Below, in pieces: positions 1 to 5,114 of a DNA stretch of 9,874 bases. Positions within the stretch are counted from its first letter, which is position 1, and the number at the start of each line of letters is the position of its first letter. Source of the DNA: Clostridia bacterium (GTDB taxonomy: Bacteria; Bacillota; Clostridia; Oscillospirales; SIG627). The notes under the pieces were generated by a model. The model was not told where the DNA came from. It searched no databases and worked only from the letters and a program-made list of their open reading frames with translations. Made by a program: the position numbers and the translations under genes. The stretch spans positions 1 through 9,874 of the forward strand of contig JAFTEP010000250.1 of the NCBI GenBank assembly GCA_017453605.1. The letters run 5' to 3'.

Positions 1-48
1 GACGGGAAGTTCTGCGAATACTGCGGCTCTCCCCTGAAAGCGCAATAA
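1..48 (+). CDS. C-terminal end of a zinc-ribbon protein (partial)
   Basis: The first 16 codons read DGKFCEYCGSPLKAQ followed by TAA, and the gene begins outside the window. The CEYCG knuckle followed by a short basic tail is the typical end of a small C-terminal zinc-ribbon domain, in which two such CxxC knuckles bind one zinc. Only the second knuckle is inside the window, so the first knuckle and the rest of the protein cannot be judged. A terminator follows 62 bases downstream, which separates this gene from the next one on the same strand. The zinc-ribbon identity is inferred from the motif alone. Confidence 0.6.
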   Translation, partial: DGKFCEYCGSPLKAQ

Positions 49-110
49 AAAAGCGCGTTTTGCGGCGCGGGACAAAAGCGGGAGATCGGGAAGGATCCTC
101 CGAAAGCTCA

Positions 111-143
111 AAAAGGCTGAAGCGTTTTGCGCTTCGGCCTTTT
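111..143 (+). terminator. Intrinsic terminator after the zinc-ribbon gene
   Basis: A 14-base-pair stem (111-124 with 130-143, one G-T wobble) encloses a 5-base loop. The stem has A-rich and T-rich ends, so it carries its own T-tract on both strands and could work in either direction. It lies between the zinc-ribbon gene end and the cysteine-rich gene. Confidence 0.75.
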
Positions 144-186
144 AAAATATCATCCGTTTGGCTGATGTGCGGCAGGAGGATCGGAG

Positions 187-204
187 TTATAATAATTATT
201 ATAA
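187..204 (+). promoter_or_regulatory. AT-only palindrome containing a -10-like hexamer
   Basis: An 18-base perfect palindrome made only of A and T lies about 58 bases upstream of the start codon of the cysteine-rich gene. It contains TATAAT at 188-193, a consensus -10 hexamer, but no convincing -35 box is seen 17 bases upstream. It may be the promoter core, an operator half-site pair, or both. The sequence supports the palindrome directly; the promoter role is inferred from position. Confidence 0.35.
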
Positions 205-248
205 AAGTGATCATTGCGTTTTTATCCGAATGATAAAATCAAACAGGG

Positions 249-255
249 AAAGGAA
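249..255 (+). promoter_or_regulatory. Ribosome binding site of the cysteine-rich protein
   Basis: AAAGGAA lies 6 bases before ATG at 262. It decides the start: the frame is open back to a TTG at 214, but that codon has no purine-rich site before it, and only the ATG start places a signal peptide at the very N-terminus. Confidence 0.7.
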
Positions 256-261
256 CATACC

Positions 262-3200
262 ATGAAAAAAAGGATCGTGTCTCTCCTGCTTGCCGTTCTG
301 ATGCTGCTTCCGTTTGCGTCGTCGGTGATCCCGTTTCACGTCCACGCGGACGGCGACGATTTCCGCTGTCCCAACTGCGACAGCTGGCTCGGGGACAAAG
401 ATTTCTGCGCGGGATGCTGGTTCTGCGAGGAATGCGAGGAGATCTGCCCCGACTGCGGCTACTGCCACGCCTGCGCGGTTTATGACGAAGAACTGCACTG
501 CCCGGAATGCGGCGACTCCTGTATCTCGGAAGAATACGGCAACGTTCCGCACTGCGTCGCCTGCCGGAAATGCGAGGAATGCGCGGAGCTTTTCGAGACA
601 TCGGAAGGCTTGATGTGTCATGCATGTATCGAAGAACGCGGCGACAGCTATATCATGTGTCCGCACTGCGGTCTCAACGCGATCGGGACCGAGCTTGAGG
701 ATCTTGTGGACGAGAGCGATCTGGAAACGATCATGGAAGCTCTCCATCCCGGCGACTGCGGCGAGCACTGCGAGACCTGCTACGAGGAGGTCCTCTGCCC
801 GGAATGCAGCGACTGCACGCTCTGCAAGGGCGTGGAGCTCTGCGAGATCTGCGGGATCTGCGAGGAATGCGCCAAAAGCGAGGGCTACCACTGCCCGGAT
901 TGCGGCGCCTGCTACGCGGAAGCCGGTCAGTGCCCCGAGGAAGGCGAGCACTGCGTCAACTGCTGTGAAAACGTCTGCGAGGATTGCGGGCGCTGCACGA
1001 TCGGCGCGGATCTCGACTACTGCGAGAGCTGCCAAAAGTGCGAAGAGTGCTGGGCGCACTGCGAGATTTGCGGGGAATGCTTTGAGGAAAACGGCGAGTG
1101 CGAGGAGCACGGCGACCACTGCGCGGAATGCTGCGTCCGCGAAGGATGGATCTGCGACGGGTGCGGCCGCTGCACCGAGGCGCTTGATCTCGAAAAATGC
1201 GAATACTGCCATCTCTGCACGGAATGCTGCGAAGAGAACCGCAAGTACTACGGCACGGCGACCTGTATCCTTGATAAAGAGACCAAGCCCGAGGACCTCG
1301 ACGCCTCCAAGCACGACGAGAACCATCATATCCTGAAATACCAGTCCAGTTCCGCCGAAGAACACGACGCGTACTGCATCTTCCCGGGCTGTGAATACTA
1401 CGTCACCGAGCCTCACGAATTCATCTGGAAGGTGAAAAAAGCCGCCACCGAGACCTCGGAGGGCCTTCGCGAGGGCTTCTGCCACCTCTGCAGCGACAAG
1501 GAAGAGGAAGTGATCCCGAAGCTCGAGATCAAATTCCCGACCTATTCCTTCGTCGTCGGCCCGCACGACATGGAAGTGGTCAAAGAAAAGTCGGTCGTCT
1601 CCTTCAAGCTTCAGCTCGACGTTCTCGAGGAAGGCGAGACCCTGCATTACGCCGCCGTCGCCGCCATTCCCTGGAACGAAGGAGAAGCGCTTCCCGACAA
1701 CTGGCCGGAACTGAGGAAAAACGTTTACCACGTCAATATCATTGAAGGCGGCGAAAAGACGATAGACGAACAAAAGGGCGTTTGCACCGCACGGATCTAT
1801 TACACTTCGTACGCCCACCTCTATTACGGCGGTAAATACGAAGATTTTGAAGCCGCGGGCAAAAAACTCACCTGGCGCCTCGCGATCTACGACCGGCGCG
1901 GCAACGGCGGGAAGCTTGTCTGGTCCGATCCCTTCACCATCGACTGGGACTCCAAGCACACCGTCCACGTGGACGAATGGGTCAGCGGACCCCTTCCGAA
2001 GGGCTTTACCCTGGCGGAGCCCGTCACGATCCACAACTACTCTTTTCAGGACGGCACCTTCCATTGGCTGCGGTGCACGATCTGCGGTCAGGATTATCCG
2101 GTGGCGTACCAGCACGACTACAAAAAGATCTCCGAGGTCAAGACCTGCTCCTATACCGTCACCCAGTACGTCTGCCGGGACTGCGGTCACCAGTTCCAAA
2201 GAAAAACGGAGGGCGGCGACTATTCGCTCCACGTGTGGGTCGATTATAAGTCGCAAGGCCCTCTCGTCCACAGCAAGACCTGCAAGATCTGCGGATACAC
2301 AGCGAATGACGCTCACTCGCTCGACGTGAAGAAGACCTCGAACTGCACCGGCACGGTCACCGTTACCGTCTGCAAACTCTGCAACTACGCGCACATGGAA
2401 AAGGACTTTAAAAACGCGCACCAGTACGCGAGCGACGGCCCCTACAACGGCATGTATGGAAACGCGACGCAGCACTGGAAGGTCTGCAAGGTCTGCGGCT
2501 ATATGTGGAAAGAGAACCACAAGTTTTACGACGGCCACTGCACGGTATGCGGGATCAACAGCCATCAGATGATCATCACCGGAAGTCTGTGCCAGCACGG
2601 AGTCCTTCATATTGAACGCAGCGACGACCTCCAGGACAAGCAGAAGCAGCGCTTCGACGCGGGTCAGTACGGCGTGACCTGGATCGATGAAAATACCGAC
2701 CAAACCGTCGGTCTGGGCAAAACGTACGAACTCGGGCCCAAAGACGAGGGCCGCGTCTTCCGTGCGGAGATCCAGTTCATGAACACCGACGGCTGGGAGT
2801 GGTGGGAAAAAGAACTGACCGCCTATCTGGAAGATCTCGTGATCAGCACCAAATACAAGACGGTGACGGGCTACGCGGCGACCTGCGCCTATGAAGGGCT
2901 GAAGACCCACAACGTCTGCCTTGCCTGCGGCGATACATTCATCAGCGGCGAGAAGGTCACGGATCTTACCATCCCGAAGACCGGCGTTCACACCTTTGAG
3001 AACGACTGCGACTCGATCTGCGACGTCTGCGGCTTCCAGCGCGAGACGGCGCACAAGTGGTCCGACAAATACAGCTTCACCGACATGGAGCATTACCGCG
3101 TATGCACCGTCTGCGGCACGCAATCCCTCAAGGAGATCCACCAGTTCAAGGTGGATATCGTCAAGGAACAGACCTGCTCGCAGGACGGCCTCACCCACAT

Positions 3201-3627
3201 TTCCTGCGCCTGCGGGTATGAGCTCGACGAAGTCCTCCCGAAGCTCGAGCACAAGCTGGAACACGTGGACGAGGTCGCCGGCACCTGCATAAGCTACGGC
3301 ATGAAAGAGCACTTTGCGTGCAAGGGCTGTCACGAGATGGCGCTTGACGCCGAGGGCAAGGAGAAGGCCGGTTACAAGAAACTGCAGACCCCGATCGATC
3401 CCCAGAATCACGTCGGCGGCGATAAGCTCGGCTATAACGAGACCGAGCATTACACGGTCTGCGAATGCGGCGCGCATATCGAAAACGCGGCGCATACGTT
3501 CGGAGAAGACGGGCGCTGTACGGTCTGCGGCTATAAAAAGAGTTCGACCGTCAAGACCTCCGTGGACGGGCTCACAAAGCACGATATGGTGCTCCCGAAC
3601 TGCGTCACGACCGGCACGAAAGCGTAG
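262..3627 (+). CDS. Secreted cysteine-rich CxxC-repeat surface protein (5' part, ended by TAG)
   Basis: This encodes 1121 residues up to an in-frame TAG. Residues 1-29 are a signal peptide (MKKR, a hydrophobic core, likely cleavage after HVHA). Residues 36-335 hold about 62 Cys, mostly CxxC pairs, with a clear tandem repeat: the element around H230-C231 recurs at H286-C287, a 56-residue period with matching CGRCT, DL and CxxCxxC positions. Residues 424-570 are Cys-poor and look beta-rich. From C605 onward come CxxCG units followed by His-rich segments (for example HWKVCKVCG), interrupted by a second Cys-poor, probably Ig-like stretch near 768-862. CxxC-repeat surface proteins of this style are common in gut Clostridia; their ligands are generally unknown. 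Metal binding is likely from the Cys density but not shown. The frame continues after the TAG into the membrane anchor at 3649-4110, so I read both as one 1282-codon gene. Without readthrough the product would be secreted but unanchored. Confidence 0.85.
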   Translation: MKKRIVSLLLAVLMLLPFASSVIPFHVHADGDDFRCPNCDSWLGDKDFCAGCWFCEECEEICPDCGYCHACAVYDEELHCPECGDSCISEEYGNVPHCVACRKCEECAELFETSEGLMCHACIEERGDSYIMCPHCGLNAIGTELEDLVDESDLETIMEALHPGDCGEHCETCYEEVLCPECSDCTLCKGVELCEICGICEECAKSEGYHCPDCGACYAEAGQCPEEGEHCVNCCENVCEDCGRCTIGADLDYCESCQKCEECWAHCEICGECFEENGECEEHGDHCAECCVREGWICDGCGRCTEALDLEKCEYCHLCTECCEENRKYYGTATCILDKETKPEDLDASKHDENHHILKYQSSSAEEHDAYCIFPGCEYYVTEPHEFIWKVKKAATETSEGLREGFCHLCSDKEEEVIPKLEIKFPTYSFVVGPHDMEVVKEKSVVSFKLQLDVLEEGETLHYAAVAAIPWNEGEALPDNWPELRKNVYHVNIIEGGEKTIDEQKGVCTARIYYTSYAHLYYGGKYEDFEAAGKKLTWRLAIYDRRGNGGKLVWSDPFTIDWDSKHTVHVDEWVSGPLPKGFTLAEPVTIHNYSFQDGTFHWLRCTICGQDYPVAYQHDYKKISEVKTCSYTVTQYVCRDCGHQFQRKTEGGDYSLHVWVDYKSQGPLVHSKTCKICGYTANDAHSLDVKKTSNCTGTVTVTVCKLCNYAHMEKDFKNAHQYASDGPYNGMYGNATQHWKVCKVCGYMWKENHKFYDGHCTVCGINSHQMIITGSLCQHGVLHIERSDDLQDKQKQRFDAGQYGVTWIDENTDQTVGLGKTYELGPKDEGRVFRAEIQFMNTDGWEWWEKELTAYLEDLVISTKYKTVTGYAATCAYEGLKTHNVCLACGDTFISGEKVTDLTIPKTGVHTFENDCDSICDVCGFQRETAHKWSDKYSFTDMEHYRVCTVCGTQSLKEIHQFKVDIVKEQTCSQDGLTHISCACGYELDEVLPKLEHKLEHVDEVAGTCISYGMKEHFACKGCHEMALDAEGKEKAGYKKLQTPIDPQNHVGGDKLGYNETEHYTVCECGAHIENAAHTFGEDGRCTVCGYKKSSTVKTSVDGLTKHDMVLPNCVTTGTKA
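3625..3627 (+). other. In-frame TAG inside the cysteine-rich surface gene
   Basis: TAG is codon 1122 of a frame that stays open from 262 to 4110. Protein-level pattern continues across it. The segment NCVTTGTKA, stop, YTDKDGKMYL matches an upstream copy in the same protein, TCISYGMKEHFACKG followed by MALDAEGKEK. There the stop position is occupied by His before an aromatic residue. One base change from TAC or TAT (or two from CAY) would explain it. Whether it is a nonsense mutation, an assembly or sequencing error, or a decoded amber codon cannot be decided here. Confidence 0.8.
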
Positions 3628-3648
3628 TACACCGATAAGGACGGCAAA

Positions 3649-4110
3649 ATGTATTTAAGCAGCGCCGGGATCAAGGAAGTCACGGCAAACGATCTGATCC
3701 TTCCGGTCTCCACCGTCCGTCACGTCGGCGGCGACTACGCTCATTCTTCTTCGGAACACTGGATCGTATGCGCCTGCGGCGCCGAGCTGTATCACGGCGA
3801 GCATATCTTCGACGGCAAAGACGTGTGTACAGTCTGCGGCTTTGTGAAAATCGCTCCTGAAAGTGAAAGTGAGGGAGAAGAGACCGCCGCAGCACCGCAA
3901 ATCAAAGACGCTCGCTTCCCGTGGTGGATGCTTATCATTGCCGCGGCGATGATCTGCGTCGTGATACTCACGATCATACTTCTTGTCAGAAAAAAGAAAA
4001 ATGACGCTCCTCCCCCCGCTACGCCTGCTCCCGGCGGACCTGCCGGTTCCGACAACTTATCCGACGCGCGTGAAAACGAAGAGGATACAGACAGCCCGAA
4101 AACAGAATAA
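3649..4110 (+). CDS. C-terminal part of the cysteine-rich surface protein with membrane anchor
   Basis: This lies in the same frame as the gene ending at 3627 and is separated from it by the TAG plus seven codons (YTDKDGK). The ATG at 3649 has no ribosome binding site before it, so independent translation is unlikely. In whole-protein numbering it holds two last Cys-pair units, WIVCACG and CTVCG (first Cys of the latter at 1189), then an acidic linker and a membrane helix at about 1221-1242 (starting WWMLII). A stop-transfer RKKK and a 36-residue Pro-, Gly- and acid-rich tail follow. This topology is type I: repeats outside, tail in the cytoplasm. No LPxTG sorting signal is seen. A strong terminator begins 12 bases after the stop. 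Conservation of the frame through the anchor suggests that the TAG is recent, false or tolerated. Confidence 0.75.
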   Translation: MYLSSAGIKEVTANDLILPVSTVRHVGGDYAHSSSEHWIVCACGAELYHGEHIFDGKDVCTVCGFVKIAPESESEGEETAAAPQIKDARFPWWMLIIAAAMICVVILTIILLVRKKKNDAPPPATPAPGGPAGSDNLSDARENEEDTDSPKTE

Positions 4111-4122
4111 TGTGAGAAAGGC

Positions 4123-4160
4123 GCGCACCGGGACGTCAGCCCGGTGCGCACCTTTTTATT
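4123..4160 (+). terminator. Intrinsic terminator of the cysteine-rich gene
   Basis: A perfect 10-base-pair GC-rich stem (4123-4132 with 4140-4149) with a 7-base loop is followed by a T-tract at 4153-4160. It starts 12 bases after the stop codon at 4110, as expected for a functional end of the full-length gene. Confidence 0.9.
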
Positions 4161-4465
4161 GACAAATCAAATCGTACCTTTCAATTTCCTCTCTCAAGTT
4201 GGTTAAGAACACTCAAACCGGACTGTATTTATCGTTGTGAAACCAGTGCACAAGAAATGTTGCCTATCCGTCGAATACGTCCCGCAGATCGCGGCTCAAG
4301 CTACGGCTTGACCGCAAAAAAGAGCAGGCTCACCCGAACCTGCTCGATACATAGAAATAAGCGTGAAAACAAAAGAAAATCGAGTGTTCATAACGCAAGT
4401 GAATTTTTTGATGATATCCGACGCGATACACGCTCCGATGCCCGAACGTAACAACCGTTTGACTT
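4161..4465. other. Gene-poor spacer between surface gene and TnpV remnant
   Basis: About 300 bases with no convincing gene on either strand. A 64-codon frame on the + strand (4257-4451) has no ribosome binding site, an Arg- and Ser-rich composition and runs through two hairpins, so I do not call it. The stretch holds a hairpin at 4291-4315 (GCGG and TCAAGC arms, TACG loop) and, next to it, a minus-strand terminator at 4316-4345. AT content is higher than in the flanking genes, which fits the residue of an inserted element. Confidence 0.5.
4316..4345 (-). terminator. Orphan minus-strand intrinsic terminator
   Basis: Read on the minus strand, GAGCAGG at 4345-4339 pairs with CCTGCTC at 4328-4322 around a 10-base loop and is followed by six T residues (4321-4316). 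No gene on the minus strand reads into it: the nearest minus-strand gene ends at 5115, behind a + strand unit. It may end an unannotated small RNA or antisense transcript, or be carried over with a mobile element. Confidence 0.6.
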
Positions 4466-4516
4466 ATCTGAAACAACAAACAAATCATAGATTATTTGTA
4501 TTTGGAGGTTTCAGAT
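4466..4516 (+). promoter_or_regulatory. Leader inverted repeat around the TnpV ribosome binding site
   Basis: ATCTGAAAC at 4466-4474 pairs perfectly with GTTTCAGAT at 4508-4516, ending one base before the start codon. Inside it, ACAAAT (4480-4485) can pair with ATTTGT (4494-4499). The TTTGGAGG binding site (4501-4508) lies within the outer loop and touches the stem. Folding could hinder translation start; alternatively this is simply an element end. The pairing is seen directly, the role is inferred. Confidence 0.4.
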
Positions 4517-4517
4517 C

Positions 4518-4835
4518 ATGAAAGAACTTAAAAAGTTCATTACAGACGAAAGAACCGGGCTGAGGTATGAATTGGTCGGCGACTACTATTTCCTCGCCGG
4601 GGATGACGAGCCGGAGGAACACCGTCCCATCGGAATATGGGGGTGCGGGTGTCCGGTGGACACCTCTGCCGAAGGCGGAAGCACCGACCGAGCCGGCAGG
4701 CAAGACCAGCGTCATCTTCGCTACCTCAGGCAGTACAAAAAGACTACATACATGGCATTGGTAATTGAAGGCAAGCAGCCGGACTATCTTGCCGACGTCA
4801 ACGAACAAACGGAGAATTTCCTGACTCAGCGGTAA
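4518..4835 (+). CDS. tnpV: TnpV-family transposon protein, with insertion and truncated
   Basis: The N-terminus MKELKKFITDERTGLRYEL, followed by VGDYYFLAGDDEPEE and RPIGIWG, then QRHLRYLRQYKK and YLADVNEQTENF, is the pattern I know from TnpV proteins. These are small proteins of about 110-130 residues carried by Clostridial transposons and conjugative elements; their role is not established. In this copy GIWG and QRHLRYL, which are adjacent in the usual form, are separated by 21 extra residues (4644-4706, starting CGCPVDTSAEGG). The C-terminal half expected after the LADV segment, normally containing a QMEWVxRMNNIRxRA-like helix, is missing: the frame stops at TAA (4833-4835). A good ribosome binding site (TTTGGAGG, 9 bases before ATG) remains. 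I infer a decayed gene rather than a functional one. The family assignment is from memory of the motif pattern, without a search. Confidence 0.65.
   Translation: MKELKKFITDERTGLRYELVGDYYFLAGDDEPEEHRPIGIWGCGCPVDTSAEGGSTDRAGRQDQRHLRYLRQYKKTTYMALVIEGKQPDYLADVNEQTENFLTQR
4644..4706 (+). repeat. 63-base in-frame insertion inside the TnpV gene
   Basis: The segment falls exactly between two stretches that are contiguous in the TnpV pattern. Its length is a multiple of three, so the frame is kept. It contains a 15-base hairpin (4649-4663: GTGTCC, GGT loop, GGACAC). No flanking duplication is obvious. It resembles a small palindromic insert more than native coding sequence; this is an inference. Confidence 0.4.
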
Positions 4836-4840
4836 AGGAA

Positions 4841-4927
4841 ATGCACGCCGCAGCCGAAGTGGAAGCGTTCTCCTACGGCTTCCGGCTCGGCGTCAAATTG
4901 ATGATAGAGGCGGAGGCTACACCGTAG
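4841..4927 (+). pseudogene. C-terminal remnant of a DUF6809-like protein
   Basis: In a frame different from the TnpV remnant, the sequence reads MHAAAEVEAFSYGFRLGVKL, then MIEAEATP and a TAG stop. The pattern EAFxYGFxLGxxLMIE is what I recall from the C-terminus of DUF6809-type small proteins found beside TnpV genes in Clostridial mobile elements. No matching N-terminal part is seen upstream: the same frame before 4841 overlaps the TnpV gene and shows no family pattern. It therefore looks like the end of a second gene joined to the truncated TnpV gene by deletion. The assignment is tentative. Confidence 0.45.
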
Positions 4928-4948
4928 AATAGAATTACACACTGCACA

Positions 4949-4980
4949 GCGGCGGGACCATACGATCCCGCCGCCTTTTT
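4949..4980 (+). terminator. Intrinsic terminator closing the mobile-element remnant
   Basis: A 9-base-pair stem, GCGGCGGGA (4949-4957) with TCCCGCCGC (4966-4974), has an 8-base loop and is followed by five T residues at 4976-4980. It lies 21 bases after the stop codon of the DUF6809-like remnant. Confidence 0.9.
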
Positions 4981-4997
4981 CATGATTAAAACATTCA

Positions 4998-5040
4998 GCA
5001 ATCATCACCGGCTATTCGGTCGAATGGATTGCATTTTTTT
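4998..5040 (+). terminator. Possible second weak terminator
   Basis: GCAATC (4998-5003) can pair with GATTGC (5027-5032), with an inner ATTC/GAAT hairpin at 5014-5025, followed by seven T residues (5034-5040). The outer stem has a large asymmetric bulge, so this is weak. It might back up the stronger terminator just upstream. Confidence 0.25.
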
Positions 5041-5084
5041 GATTTGTTTTATTGTTTTGGGAAAAACTCACACTGTTGTATTAT

Positions 5085-5106
5085 TCAATCAAGCCTCAAT
5101 CAAGCC
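5085..5106. repeat. 11-base perfect tandem duplication
   Basis: TCAATCAAGCC occurs twice in direct succession (5085-5095 and 5096-5106), just beyond the 3' end of the minus-strand operon. It may be a slippage duplication or an excision footprint; nothing more can be said. Confidence 0.6.
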
Positions 5107-5114
5107 GGGCAGCG

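Noticed and set aside
454..468. CxxCH motifs (CGYCH here; also CEYCH near 1198 and CKGCH near 3319) suggesting c-type cytochrome
   Set aside because: Only three occur among dozens of CxxC pairs without regular spacing, as expected by chance in a Cys/His-rich protein, and there is no other haem-protein feature.
940..1240. Repeated DNA words that might suggest a CRISPR array
   Set aside because: The repeats are imperfect, in frame and follow the Cys codon pattern of the protein; there are no constant repeats with unique spacers.
620..1336. A + strand frame of 238 codons rich in Ala, Arg and Ser
   Set aside because: It is a shifted reading of the Cys-rich block (TGC repeats read as Ala/Arg codons), with no ribosome binding site and a monotonous composition.
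1847..2329. A + strand frame of 160 codons
   Set aside because: It is a shadow of the surface gene, rich in Ser, Thr, Pro and Arg, with no start signal or recognisable pattern.
211..3582. An open minus-strand frame of 1123 codons opposite the cysteine-rich gene
   Set aside because: It mirrors the + strand gene, whose strong G/C third-position bias removes stops from the opposite frame. Its protein is a low-complexity Ala/Val/Phe/Arg mix with no start signal, while the + strand shows signal peptide, repeats and anchor.
4257..4451. A 64-codon + strand frame in the spacer
   Set aside because: It has no ribosome binding site, crosses two hairpins and a minus-strand terminator, and its Arg/Ser-rich product resembles no family I know.
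4459..4464. TTGACT as a -35 box for the TnpV gene
   Set aside because: No acceptable -10 hexamer lies 16-18 bases downstream, so I do not call a promoter.
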